Positions 26,435 to 35,017 of a stretch of 64,000 nt of DNA are shown in pieces. The notes beneath the pieces are model-generated. The model was not told the DNA's origin. It ran no database searches and was given only the letters and a program-made list of their open reading frames with translations. Source of the stretch: CAYZQH01 sp050300015. GTDB lineage: Bacteria > Pseudomonadota > Gammaproteobacteria > Pseudomonadales > Cellvibrionaceae. The stretch covers positions 62,001 to 126,000 of the forward strand of contig JBNKWZ010000004.1 in NCBI GenBank assembly GCA_050300015.1, read 5' to 3'. Within the stretch, counting starts at the first letter, position 1, and each line of letters starts with the position of its first letter. The position numbers and the translations under genes are program-made.

Positions 26435-26968
26435 TTACTGTAAATTAATGCGCTTAATTTTATATACAAATTCTGGCCGATTTGCGTATCTCAGCGCCCT
26501 ATCCCAGAGCGGATCTGTGCGATCTCTAAGATTCTTCGCAAGAGCTTTGATTTCTGGAGGGGCATCCTCCTTAAAGAAATTATCATTGTGCTTGTTCTTG
26601 TCATAACTCACGCCAGTTATTTTGAATTTGTGTTTCCTCTGCTTCTTGGACTTTTGTTGTGTAATATCTAAGTGAGCAGTTTCCCAGGTAATGGCACGCA
26701 CCATCATCAAATAGCTGCGCTCATCAAATTTTCCTTCCTTGGTAAAGGTGGCCTTAGTGGGATATATTGGCTTTATTCTTTTGTCATAAAGCCCGCCAAC
26801 GACGAAGCGAAAATGTAAATTATTTGAAGACATCTCGTAACGCGCACAGTCCACTATATCGACCCAGCACCCCTTGGCTTGAGGTAGATATTTCTTAACA
26901 AAAAGAACCGCAAATGCCTCATCAGTATTCGCGTAAGCGAGATATTTTTTTAGTAATCTATCGTCCAT
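26435..26968 (-). CDS. Hypothetical protein, 177 residues
   Basis: Not recognised. It is a basic, soluble-looking protein with no signal peptide or membrane helix, starting MDDRLLKKYLAYANTDEAFA. The central part is rich in Tyr, Lys and Arg and contains FRFVVGGLYDKRIKPIYPTK. The uninterrupted frame, composition and single ATG make it a probable gene. It stands alone between two gene-poor stretches, with no operon partner, so context gives no clue. Confidence 0.55.
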   Translation of the reverse strand: MDDRLLKKYLAYANTDEAFAVLFVKKYLPQAKGCWVDIVDCARYEMSSNNLHFRFVVGGLYDKRIKPIYPTKATFTKEGKFDERSYLMMVRAITWETAHLDITQQKSKKQRKHKFKITGVSYDKNKHNDNFFKEDAPPEIKALAKNLRDRTDPLWDRALRYANRPEFVYKIKRINLQ

Positions 26969-28081
26969 AGTTTAATTTTCTAGACTCTATCTTGGTGCCT
27001 GACGCCGCAATGACGCGAGCCAAAAGTGGCGCGGGCTTACCATAAGCAAAGCGCAATACAAAACATGAACGCTCTCGCCTATTAACTCGGCAACGCAATA
27101 AATCTCCTATCTATTGAATTGCGCGCCCATAAAATACGGGCGGAAATGTGTGAATTTCCTTGTATATTAAAGGCCTGTATTGTCATTCCGGCCAATGGCG
27201 GCACGTCCTTGTACCGCATTAACCCTACATAAAAAATTGCTGGGTTAATAGGTAGATTGTTTTGTTAAGTTAGTCAATTCCGATATGTATTACGCTTAAA
27301 TACGGGTATTCACTGTAAAACCCTAGTAATCCATTTTGTCCGTCTAAACCCAGACTGTTTTCACTAACCTTGGGTAAATAAAGTATAATGTGCAGACTAA
27401 CATCCACCAGTTTTTGCTCAAAGTGGTTATAAAATTTGGCCTCTTCGACATCATGTAGGCCAGCGCCCCGGGCGATGGGGCTTCAAATTGGCCTTACCCA
27501 AATCTTTCTTCTATCGCCTCGAGGGTGCTTACTATATTTTTCCTTTTTTGAAGCGACTGTGCTTCGTACTCGTAAATGATCTTTTTCGTATCAGCTGCGT
27601 TATCGCGTCGCTCAAATGCGCATTTACACCCGTAAACCACGCTTTTCGAGACGCTCGGGCCTTGCTCGTACAACAATCTCTATTTGAGACAGCTTCTAGA
27701 TGAATTACCCTTCAACTCAAATTCACAGTGGCTGACGCAGGTGGCAAAGGCTAACACTCGCACGACATCTCCAGGTGCGTGGCCTATAGCGCCATCCCGC
27801 TTAAAGTTTTCTTCCGATTATGTTTATTTCACCCATAAAGCTATAGCCAATAGTAAAATTTCGAGCTATGCGGTTGCCTAAGGGTTTGAATGATGACGTT
27901 AAATATGGGCGCCTTATTTGTTCGACGGAACGCCGAATAGAAAACCACCTGAGAAGGAATATCGCTGAGCCTGGTGGCCGCTTTAGAGCGGCGAATGATT
28001 TGATTTCGCCAGTAAAATAACGGATATGCGAGCGGATTTGCTGCGTGCCCGCAAAGCACAACCGAGGGATCACCTTAGCTA
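26969..28081. other. Gene-poor region
   Basis: About 1.1 kb with no convincing gene. It contains the family-1 element B (27078-27252) and a motif near 27611-27650 (TTTACACCCGTAAACC followed by CGCTTTTCGAG) that recurs in altered form at 40349-40374. Overlapping short frames on both strands at 27.49-27.70 and 27.80-28.07 kb have no family resemblance. Confidence 0.5.
27078..27252. repeat. MITE-like element, family 1, copy B (175 bp)
   Basis: Terminal inverted repeats CCTATTAACTCGGCA and TTGCTGGGTTAATAGG. The interior contains CTATTGAATTGC, GCCCATAAAATAC, GGCGGAAATGTGTGAA and the block CATTCCGGCCAATGGCGG, all shared with copy C in the same order. It has no coding capacity. Confidence 0.8.
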
Positions 28082-28387
28082 GAGAACCTATGACTGAATC
28101 CCAGTAGCTTCAATTTTTCGAGATCAATGCAGTGTTTTGACCGCTTTTTGCTCCTGCAAAAACGACATTTCCGCCATCCATGTCGGTCAAGTCATACTGG
28201 CGTTCTGGCGAAAAACACTAACGAAGAGATTGGAAAGCGGTGAATGCCCCGAAGGGCGCGGCCTCAAAGCGCAGTTGGCGATGTTACTCTCCTCGTTAAG
28301 GGCTACAGCCATTAACTTAGAAAAGCGCCCTGCCAGCAGTGCATTGAGGTCTCGCGCAGAAGGCACTGGAACCCAATCAAAGGTTCC
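28082..28387. repeat. MITE-like element, family 2, copy 2 (306 bp)
   Basis: Ends GAGAACCTATGACTGAATCCC and AATCAAAGGTTCC are imperfect inverted repeats matching copies near 4.6 and 61.9 kb. Bases about 28127-28230 (TTTTTGCTCCTGCAAAAACG, CCATCCATG, CACTAACGAAGA) align with 61939-62040. The right part (GCCCCGAAGGGC, GGGCTACAGCCATTAA) aligns with copy 1. It may be a deletion derivative of an insertion sequence. Confidence 0.65.
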
Positions 28388-28405
28388 GTAGACCTCAACG
28401 GAACA

Positions 28406-30349
28406 TCATTCGAACTTCCACCAGTTGAATTTAAAGAGGTTGTCACCGCTGCCAGAGAACACCAGGAAGAGATCGTGAGTCCCGCTTCCCCCGCTCACTG
28501 GACACGTTACCGTGCTCCAGGAAGCTTTCCCTGAGACATCACAGGTGCCCAGCAAGGTACCGTTTTCACCGTCCAGACGCAGCTCGATTTTCGCATTACC
28601 AGCCGAGGACGACACTCGTGCCTCAAAGGACGTCACGCCATCTCCGAAATTAACGTTCTTAACCTTGATGTAGTCGCCACCGCTGATGCGCGTGACGTTC
28701 TGACCACCACCGGTGTCGTCGCAATTCTCTGTCTTGATGCCAGAAGAGAAGGCGATGGTCTCCGCCTCAACTCGTGAGAACGGGTTCAACCGGGCAATGC
28801 CTTCGGGGCCTTCGCTGTTCATCTCCAGCTTCGGAATACTACCGTCGCTTTCGTAGGTGAACTCCTGTACGCGCACAGAACGCTTGTAGTTATTTCCACC
28901 GGGCAGCGAGCTGTCGTGATAGAAAAAGTAGGAGCGCCCCTTGTATTCGACGACACCAGGGTGGTTGGTGAATGTCCGCCCCGCATCCATAATGTCGCCT
29001 TTGTAAGTCCACGGCCCCGTTGGACTGTTACTGGTGGCGTAACTAATCTTCTCGCTTCCTCCACCTAGCGCGGCGTAGACCATGTAATAGATAGAGCCCC
29101 GCTTGTAGAGCCATGGCCCCTCGGTGAAACCAGATAGACCGGCAGTCTGGATGCCTCCCGAGTAGCTGATCATGTCCTCGTTCAGCCTCACATATTGCAA
29201 CGTGCCATTGCCCCAGTACATGTAAGCCTGCCCATCATCGTCGATAAAGACGGTCGGGTCGATGTTGCTCGTTGGACCCTGTGCCAGGTGCGTACCAAGC
29301 GGGTCTGTGTACGGACCGATTGGGTTGTCGGCAACCGCGACACCAATTCTGGAGCCAGAGTTGTTGTTCAGTGGCACATATAGGAAATATTTTCCGTTTC
29401 TTTCGATAGCCTGCGCTGCCCAGGCGCTGTCGTTGCCCCAACGGAACGTATGGATGCCGGCCGGAGAGCCGTGGTCTGTCCAGTTCACCATGTCCGTAGT
29501 GGAGTAAAGCCGCCAGTCATTCATGGTGTAAAAGTTGTTCAAAGTGACGTCTTCGTCATGGGTCGTGTAGACGTACAAAGTATCTCCATACACCACGGGT
29601 GCAGGGTCTGCTGTGTAGTTGGTTTGGACGAAGGGGTTCTCCCCACGCGACCACGGACCTGCATCTGTGTCGAGAGCTCCTTGCTCGGAGTAGATAGCAA
29701 AGCCACTGATGGTGGCGTTATCGATACTGGCTGTCAGCGTAATGTTGAGGTAACCATCGCTCACGGCCACGTCCTTTATCACTCGGGAGTACGCCGTATC
29801 GTGACCCGCGGTGGCGTATAGATCAAGATCGCTAAAAAGCGCTTGGCCTTCTACTGTCACACTGAATGCGCGCGAACCAGCAGTGGTTTGATACATCTCG
29901 TTAAAATGCAGCTCAACATCGTAAGTTGCCTCAGAGACGGGCACCTCGTACGAATACGTTCCATAGCGCTCTGTCTGATACAGGCCATCATCGTCCGTAC
30001 CTGCAATGGGGTCCGTAGTGGCGTTTGCCACGCCCCCGCGACTGTATTGATCGGCTTGGTAGCTGATACCACCCACAGTCACTTGATTGCCACCGGCATT
30101 CACGGCCACCACCAAATCGCCACTGGTCATCAACCCACTAGACGAACTACTAGAAGACGACGAGCTCGACGAAGTACTGGAAGAAGATGAGCTGGTACTG
30201 GAGCTACTGGAGCTGCTACTGGTAGAGCTACTGCTAGTAGAACTGCTACTCGAGCTTGCCGTGTTTCCGCCGCCACAACCACCGAACCCAATGCTGGTGG
30301 CAATAAGCGCCAGTGATAAAACCCTTTTGTTCGCTGATGTCCAATTCAT
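28406..30349 (-). CDS. Secreted GH43-type glycoside hydrolase lipoprotein with malectin-like and CBM6 domains
   Basis: 647 residues. The signal ends in lipobox FGGC (Cys25), followed by a serine linker to about residue 71. A malectin-like domain (about 78-222, with TYDVELHFNEMYQT) precedes the five-bladed propeller of a GH43-type catalytic domain (about 238-510). Likely catalytic residues are the Asp of ADPAPVVYGD, the Asp of IDPTVFIDDDG and the Glu of GFTEGPWLYKR. A C-terminal CBM6 (VEAETIAFSSGIKTE, ISGGDYIKVKNVNFG) completes it. GH43 enzymes act on arabinan or xylan side chains. The protein is probably tethered to the outer membrane, binding and trimming plant or algal polysaccharide. It is monocistronic, with no polysaccharide utilisation neighbours. 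Confidence 0.92.
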   Translation of the reverse strand: MNWTSANKRVLSLALIATSIGFGGCGGGNTASSSSSSTSSSSTSSSSSSSSTSSSSSSTSSSSSSSSSSSSGLMTSGDLVVAVNAGGNQVTVGGISYQADQYSRGGVANATTDPIAGTDDDGLYQTERYGTYSYEVPVSEATYDVELHFNEMYQTTAGSRAFSVTVEGQALFSDLDLYATAGHDTAYSRVIKDVAVSDGYLNITLTASIDNATISGFAIYSEQGALDTDAGPWSRGENPFVQTNYTADPAPVVYGDTLYVYTTHDEDVTLNNFYTMNDWRLYSTTDMVNWTDHGSPAGIHTFRWGNDSAWAAQAIERNGKYFLYVPLNNNSGSRIGVAVADNPIGPYTDPLGTHLAQGPTSNIDPTVFIDDDGQAYMYWGNGTLQYVRLNEDMISYSGGIQTAGLSGFTEGPWLYKRGSIYYMVYAALGGGSEKISYATSNSPTGPWTYKGDIMDAGRTFTNHPGVVEYKGRSYFFYHDSSLPGGNNYKRSVRVQEFTYESDGSIPKLEMNSEGPEGIARLNPFSRVEAETIAFSSGIKTENCDDTGGGQNVTRISGGDYIKVKNVNFGDGVTSFEARVSSSAGNAKIELRLDGENGTLLGTCDVSGKASWSTVTCPVSGGSGTHDLFLVFSGSGDNLFKFNWWKFE

Positions 30350-30922
30350 GAATGTGAATCACTCTGTTATTGATGTATTGAGTGGTGATCTCTTATCGTT
30401 ATCGCGTACGGTAGAGCATTTTGAGCGAAGAACAGCCACTTACCTCAGCGCATTATCAGTGGAATTGCATGATCAATTCTTTGAGCCACGTCTAATATTT
30501 AGTGTGAAGTGGTTGTTAATAGTAGGAATAATCAAGACGCTCGCTCTTACAAAAGATCCAGACGACAACCTCGACTTAACAGCTTGCACCACAACATTGG
30601 AACAATTTACTTCGGATAATTAGCTTTAATGTTAGTGTGCCAATAGACTCAGAGACTTTTTAGTGTTGTGACGAACTGGGACCTACCGGTTAGGTCAAGG
30701 TGATGCAGGAGGCCGAAAAGCCGGGACATCCATTAATTTTTCGCAGTCTAAATCTGGCACGTATTTTCATTTTCCAGCTGATCAATTCAAGGCCTGTAGC
30801 GAAACCATCCCTATGCCTTTACGCCAACGCCTACCGGCAGTCCGAATAACTTCCCATGCTGACAACACAAGCGCCATAGCGACGACTGAAATTTGTTTCT
30901 TGATCCAACCATCGACCAGATG
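30350..30922. other. Intergenic region upstream of the GH43 gene
   Basis: 573 bp. It should contain the GH43 promoter. A long plus-strand frame here is mostly the antisense of the GH43 signal and serine linker. No other feature was recognised. Confidence 0.5.
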
Positions 30923-31260
30923 TCAGGCCGAGCCTTTTGATGATTCCAGCAACCTCCGCAGGGTAAACCCTCCTTGACCCTCCACAAGAAGCCGGCCCAC
31001 CGTATCCACAAGAACTAAATCGTCTTCCCCGGTAAAAGTCAGAGGCCCTTGCACATAGGCATGGAAGCTGCCGTCAAAGGGCAATATGTAGGCCTCCGAC
31101 AACTTAATAGGCTTTAGACCTGAGCGGATTTTGCCCTGTCGGTTGATGCTGTTTTAAGTAATCTCAGCACCGGCTTGTGTTGCACATAATCACAGAGGCG
31201 TTGCTGAACAGCCGCGAAGTCACCACCGAGCAAGTCCTGGCATGCCAGTCGAATTGGGTT
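30923..31260 (-). pseudogene. Frameshifted coding relic, family unknown
   Basis: On the minus strand, two good amino-acid stretches lie in different frames: RLACQDLLGGDFAAVQQRL and following from about 31250, then, after a one-base shift near 31140, GLKPIKLSEAYILPFDGSFH, YVQGPLTFTGEDDLVLVDTV and GRLLVEGQGGFTLRRLLE to a TGA at 30923. There is no start codon for the whole. The regular protein-like composition argues for a broken gene rather than chance. I do not recognise the family. Confidence 0.4.
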
Positions 31261-31377
31261 TAACCCCACTCAAGTCATGCATGAGAGGACAGCAACCTTA
31301 TCGAGCGACACCCGACTTTTGACAGCGCCCCAGAACCGACCCCTGCCGCTTTTTTGGTGTTCGCAACGCTCATCTTC

Positions 31378-31782
31378 TTAGCACATGACAAATGAGAAAA
31401 AGCCAATAATTGCACCGGTAACGAGGGCAGTAACTCCAATTTCTTCTGAATCACCTAAATGCCTGATTTCATCAGCAAGGCTTGATAACAACACAACTAT
31501 TAACCCAGCAGTCTTTTATATCGGGTTAATGCGGCACAAGGACGTGCCGCCATTGGCCGGAATGGCCAATGCAAGCCCTTAAAATACGAGAAATTTCACA
31601 CATTTCCGCCAGTATTTTATGGGCGTGCAATTCAATAGGTAGGAAATCTATTTAATTTTCGGGCTAATAGGCTTAGAAAAGCTCTGGATAATGAGAATTA
31701 ATTCTTCACACCCGACACCTGAGAGAGCCGCCGAAACTTTTTGGCATATTTCTAAATTCACATCAAATTCAGCTTTACGCAT
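31378..31782 (-). pseudogene. Cassette gene apparently split by a MITE
   Basis: The upstream part (31782 to about 31672) reads MRKAEFDVNLEICQKV, then SGVGCEELILIIQSFSK, and runs into the terminal repeat of element C. Beyond that element the same strand reads SSLADEIRHLGDSEEIG, then TALVTGAIIGFFSFVMC and a stop at 31378. Removing the element with one TA leaves the halves one base out of frame, so either the excision point differs or a second mutation exists. If they are one gene, it coded a small protein with a C-terminal membrane helix. Confidence 0.45.
31497..31671. repeat. MITE-like element, family 1, copy C (175 bp)
   Basis: Opposite in orientation to copy B and of the same length. Ends CTATTAACCCAGCAG and TTCGGGCTAATAGG. 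The interior matches B through GGCCGGAATG, ACACATTTCCGCC, GTATTTTATGGGC and GCAATTCAATAGGT. It supplies the last codons and stop of the frame it interrupts. Confidence 0.8.
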
Positions 31783-31805
31783 ATACTTTGCGGTTCCCTC
31801 TTTTA

Positions 31806-31892
31806 GAATAACGCTTCGCGTAACCGGATGACCAAATCTGCATAGCAAAGCGGCGCAGCTTTGAGCAGACCGAGTCTACGCGATTGTTATGT
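31806..31892 (-). other. attC recombination site downstream of the MerR gene
   Basis: The outer arms ATAACGC and TTGTTAT pair, as do the inner arms TCGCGTA (31815-31821) and TACGCGA (31877-31883), around a central hairpin. This AAC...GTT layout with an imperfect palindrome is the integron attC pattern. It lies 28 bp after the MerR stop, as expected for a cassette read on the minus strand. Confidence 0.75.
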
Positions 31893-31919
31893 ACTTATTT
31901 CCGTTTATCCTCGTTAAAC

Positions 31920-32636
31920 TTAGTGCTCACCAGACGCTTGAGCCATAAACTCAAACAACTCATCACTGATTCCATGATCTTTTCTAGCTTGAGGTTCATT
32001 GTGAAGCAGATCGTTAAATGCTTTTAGTTTTTCATCATCATTCTCAGTAAGCTGAGTTATCAGCTCATTCCAGTGATGCATTAGATCTTGCACTTCTTTC
32101 GATTTCGGATCAGCTCCATTTGAATGCGCTGATTGCATATTACTTACCCAACCGTTCCACGCAGATTCAAAACTTTCGCCGCTTCCAGCGACGTGCTCAC
32201 GATTATGCATTGCATCGATTTCACTTTGATTAAAATATTTGTCATACATTGTCATACTCTCCAAGGTTTGAAATAGGATTTCGTCTAAATCATCTTGAGG
32301 TATTGATCGAGTTTCGAGCACATCAACAAGTTTAGTGATCTTGCTTTCAATGCTTTGAATTGTCTGGCGCTGTTGGTTGAGTTTTGATAGTTGCCGCTTG
32401 AGTTGAGGCACCAGTTGTCCCGTATCACTTAGCAATGGAGGCATATCAGCCAAAGAAACGCCTAATTGTCGAAGCGTTCTTATCTGCTGCAACCTTAACA
32501 GATCTGATTGATCATATAGCCGATGTCCAGAAGCACTCCTGGGAATCGGTCCAATAAGACCCTGCTCTTCATAGAAATGTAAAGCCCTTGCGGTTAATCC
32601 AGTTCTATCAATAACTTCACCAATTTTCCAAACCAC
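31920..32636 (-). CDS. MerR-family regulator with TipAS-like ligand domain
   Basis: 238 residues. The N-terminus is a MerR winged helix (KIGEVIDRTGLTARALHFYE, then SASGHRLYDQSDLLRLQQIR), followed by a long dimerising helix to about 115. The C-terminal half (MYDKYFNQSEIDAM onward) resembles the TipAS antibiotic-sensing domain. Such proteins twist over-long promoters into an active shape on binding a ligand, often a thiopeptide or other drug. The start is GTG with a GAGGAAA ribosome site. It has its own operator upstream and an attC downstream, making it a cassette-like unit. Confidence 0.88.
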   Translation of the reverse strand: MVWKIGEVIDRTGLTARALHFYEEQGLIGPIPRSASGHRLYDQSDLLRLQQIRTLRQLGVSLADMPPLLSDTGQLVPQLKRQLSKLNQQRQTIQSIESKITKLVDVLETRSIPQDDLDEILFQTLESMTMYDKYFNQSEIDAMHNREHVAGSGESFESAWNGWVSNMQSAHSNGADPKSKEVQDLMHHWNELITQLTENDDEKLKAFNDLLHNEPQARKDHGISDELFEFMAQASGEH

Positions 32637-32667
32637 AATTTTTCCTCGTTGATGATGGACAATGGAA

Positions 32668-32698
32668 AGTCTAGATCCTTACGTAACGTGAGGTGCAA
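32668..32698 (-). promoter_or_regulatory. Autoregulated MerR-type promoter
   Basis: On the minus strand TTGCAC (-35) and TAGACT (-10) are separated by 19 bp rather than 17. The spacer holds CTCACGTTACGTAAG, a near-palindrome close to the known TipA-type operator core. The over-long spacer with a palindrome is the signature of a promoter worked by MerR proteins. Confidence 0.7.
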
Positions 32699-32756
32699 GT
32701 GTTATTTTCAACAAATACAGTCAGGTAGAACGCCCCATCACTGAGATGCCCCCACA

Positions 32757-32791
32757 CAGATCCGGACGTGCGAAATTACCGCATCCGGCTC
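32757..32791 (-). ncRNA. Group II intron domain V
   Basis: GAGCCGGATGCGG, a short loop region, CGCACGTCCGGATCTG folds into the 34-36-nt two-part hairpin of domain V, with the catalytic GAGCCG start and a C-G rich distal stem. It is the best-preserved RNA part of the intron. Confidence 0.8.
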
Positions 32792-32838
32792 TTCAATAAT
32801 ATCATTGCCCGCATGAAGTACAGGCACCCTAAAACCAA

Positions 32839-33490
32839 TCAACATGCACATGCATGTTTGCGCACGTGCATTGATCGGAACCCAAAATGGTTTAACATTC
32901 GTTTCATAACTTGCCACGTGTAACTTTTACCTTGGCTTCGTCGATTAGGCCATTTATACAAACTTTTAAGTACATGATCAAATATCTTACCTACGTTCAC
33001 GCTGTTTCCAGAGAGAGCGAAGTAATTCCTAAAACTCTGTACTTTTTGATTCGGCTCAGCAATAAAATATTCTAATTGTTTGTGACGATTGACTTTAATC
33101 CATTCGTAAAAGTTTATCGGCGCCGCCTTATGCTTCTTCGGTGACGTTTTATCTCCGTACTCGCTGCTCATCTTTGAAATCAGTATCCCAATATAACTGG
33201 AAACCCAAAAATTCAAAGGCTGACGTTTGATTCGGGTGAAAACGACTGAACAGTTTTATCGATGCTCTCTTAGGAGCAACTTCTAAATTAAATTCCTTCA
33301 GTCCCTCGCTAAGATTTGAATAAAACTGCTGAGCTTCATCGTGGTATTGAAACGCCACGACAAAATCATCCGCATAACGGATCAGCATTGCCTTGCCCTT
33401 AAGCGTTGGCTTAATGTGTCGTTCGAAGCGAACATCCAAGGCGTAATGCAAATAGATATTCGCCAGCATGGCGACTGATCACTCCGCCTT
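32839..33490 (-). pseudogene. Group II intron reverse transcriptase/maturase, truncated and frameshifted
   Basis: Three frames are needed to read it. The block QGGVIS (about 33490-33475) is one base out of phase with the next, LANIYLHYALDVRFERHIK...IRYADDFVVAFQ (33469-33149), whose YADD is the polymerase active site. After the FLGFQLYWD stretch a further shift near 33150 leads to TSPKKH...NFYEWIKVNRHK and the maturase-like tail SLYKWPNRRSQGKSYTW, ending at 32839. The N-terminal RT fingers are absent. The protein cannot be functional. Confidence 0.85.
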
Positions 33491-33516
33491 GTGTCCGGCG
33501 CAACGCTTTGTTAGCC
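33490..33516 (-). other. attC half-site
   Basis: CCGGCGCAACGCTTTGTTAGCC resembles the right arm of an attC with a GTTAG core. The left arm is missing, replaced by the intron remnant. It follows the alkylation-repair-like gene by 17 bp. Confidence 0.55.
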
Positions 33517-33532
33517 ACGACAGTTACCTTTA

Positions 33533-34369
33533 TCATTTCGCCTTAGCCCTAAGCTGCAACGCAACTTTGTTTTCCTTTTTTGCAGGATATCTCAGAGCAT
33601 GACGAATTATCCATTTAACCTCCTTGGTTGGATCGCCAAGCCATTGTTCACATATTCCGAACACCAAGTTTGGATGATCTTTGGCGATGTCACCAAGGCT
33701 ATTAGCGACACTGCGACGAACGTAGCTATTTGTATCATTTTTAAGCGCCTCCAGAATTGGCAATATTGGTGCTGGGTCTTTAACAAACGCCGGTATTCTC
33801 TGCGCCCACGGAAGCCGAGGGCGAGAGCCTTCGGAACATAAACGCCGAACATGGGGGTCAGGATCGGTAGTCCACTCGGCTAGATACGATAGTGTTCGAC
33901 CTTGGTGCTTTATTAAGAATGGTCGAATGGAAAACTCAGATGTATTTCTCTTCGTAAGTTCGTATTGCGCTTTCATTGAGATATCAAAAGGATCTTCACC
34001 TTCGTTGAACTCGCTATCTACTCCGTATTCAGAAATGAAGCAACTATGCGACTGATAAAATAGAATAGCGAGACCGAGCCCATCCGTTGCAGCGTTTGGC
34101 GGTGTCAGTGAATCCAGAATTATCTCAATAGCTTTTTCGTATTTTTGGGGCAAATGCTTCCTAAGCGCTCCAGCTATATGCACCCCCCTCTCCATGAATT
34201 CAAGCGATTCAAGACCCTCAAGTGCAACTTTCTTGAACTCATCCTCAGGAAATTCTGGATAGACATATGAGATATTATTCGCCAAGCAATGTACAGCCTC
34301 TAAGCCCAAAACATTCTTCAACGGGTATCCTTTCCGTATTGAACTTGGCGCTTCAGGAATACGCAGCAT
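33533..34369 (-). CDS. HEAT-repeat DNA alkylation repair-like protein
   Basis: 278 residues made of HEAT-like helical repeats. The segment RRLCSEGSRPRLPWAQRIPA, followed by DPAPILPILEALKND and VRRSVANSLGDIAKDHP, is characteristic of the COG4335-type AlkD-related proteins. AlkD enzymes remove bulky or charged alkylated bases by wrapping the DNA. Whether this branch keeps glycosylase activity is not certain. The open frame extends to 34450, but those first 27 codons lie in an attC site, so the ATG at 34369 is chosen. Cassette position suggests horizontal movement. Confidence 0.8.
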   Translation of the reverse strand: MLRIPEAPSSIRKGYPLKNVLGLEAVHCLANNISYVYPEFPEDEFKKVALEGLESLEFMERGVHIAGALRKHLPQKYEKAIEIILDSLTPPNAATDGLGLAILFYQSHSCFISEYGVDSEFNEGEDPFDISMKAQYELTKRNTSEFSIRPFLIKHQGRTLSYLAEWTTDPDPHVRRLCSEGSRPRLPWAQRIPAFVKDPAPILPILEALKNDTNSYVRRSVANSLGDIAKDHPNLVFGICEQWLGDPTKEVKWIIRHALRYPAKKENKVALQLRAKAK

Positions 34370-34385
34370 AGACTTTCCTTTAATG

Positions 34386-34492
34386 GCTAACACTGAGTGC
34401 AGCGGCAGTTTGTGAAGTGGTGTTTTGTGCCAAAATTTTATTTGGTACAAAACGAGCGCCGGAATAAATTCAGGTTGAGCAAATTGTTAGAT
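34386..34492 (-). other. attC site downstream of the 117-residue secreted protein
   Basis: Outer arms GCTAACA and TTGTTAGAT; the second matches the GTTRRRY core perfectly. A strong central hairpin pairs GTTTTGTGCCAAA with TTTGGTACAAAAC. Its first 42 bases after the core (from TAACACTGAGTGCAGCGGCA) are identical to those of the site at 35736. Confidence 0.85.
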
Positions 34493-34495
34493 CTA

Positions 34496-34849
34496 CTATT
34501 TTATAATGTAGAAAAAACTATCTTTTCCTCTACTTAACCTTGATTTATTTCCATCACATAGCTTAGGAAGAACTTTAACATCTTTCCCTGATGCAAGCGC
34601 TGCTAGTGCAGCTGAATATACTTTATTTATTGCCGGATGATCAGGCTCCAAATCAAGTCGGAAACTACTACTACTGCAAGATGAGATTTGCCGATCAAAG
34701 AAGACATACATAGAGCCGTCTCCATAAATACCGACATCACTAACTTTTGCTACCACAGATGACATAGTATTATTTGCTAAAGCTATACCTGACTGAGCAA
34801 AGAAACATATTAATAAAGAATTTATCTTATATTTACTAAATAATTTCAC
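34496..34849 (-). CDS. Small secreted cassette protein, paralogue 1
   Basis: 117 residues, GTG start. A signal peptide runs to about residue 25 (LLICFFAQSGIALA). The mature part has SDVGIYGDGSMYVFFD, an SSCSSSS patch and INKVYSAALAALASGKDVKV, followed by a Cys. The layout (VxxIYxGDxxxVxVFF, then KxYSAALxALxSGxxxRF) is shared with the protein at 35412-35717, so the two are diverged copies. Two cysteines in the mature protein could pair. No known function; small exported proteins of this kind are frequent in integron cassettes. Confidence 0.7.
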   Translation of the reverse strand: MKLFSKYKINSLLICFFAQSGIALANNTMSSVVAKVSDVGIYGDGSMYVFFDRQISSCSSSSFRLDLEPDHPAINKVYSAALAALASGKDVKVLPKLCDGNKSRLSRGKDSFFYIIK

Positions 34850-34876
34850 AGAATACCTCTTTTATACTTTGAAAAA

Positions 34877-35017
34877 TCTAACACCGCATTAAACGGCAAA
34901 CAAAGTTGTGATGCTTTTGTGTAATAATTTGCTCCGCAAATGCACAAAAGGAGCGTAGCTTTGGCTGTCCAGTGGAGGCCATCAGGCCGGAACGATGTTT
35001 GAACGCATTGTTACGTG
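34877..35017 (-). other. attC site of a cassette without a clear gene
   Basis: Arms TCTAACACCGC and GCATTGTTACGT, and a central pairing of TGCTTTTGTG with CACAAAAGGAGCG. At about 140 bp it is longer than its neighbours. Confidence 0.75.

Larger units (their letters stand above)
32720..33490 (-). mobile_element. Group IIC intron remnant, 5'-truncated
   Basis: On the minus strand it holds the central and C-terminal part of an intron-encoded reverse transcriptase, then ribozyme domain V, and an end near 32720 in CTACCTGAC. Domains I-III of the ribozyme and the N-terminal half of the protein are missing. The broken edge lies against an attC half-site, the known target of the attC-specific branch of group IIC introns. 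Confidence 0.8.

Noticed and set aside
30087..30623. 178-codon plus-strand frame rich in Leu and Glu
   Set aside because: Its first part is the reverse complement of the poly-serine linker of the GH43 lipoprotein; no independent support.
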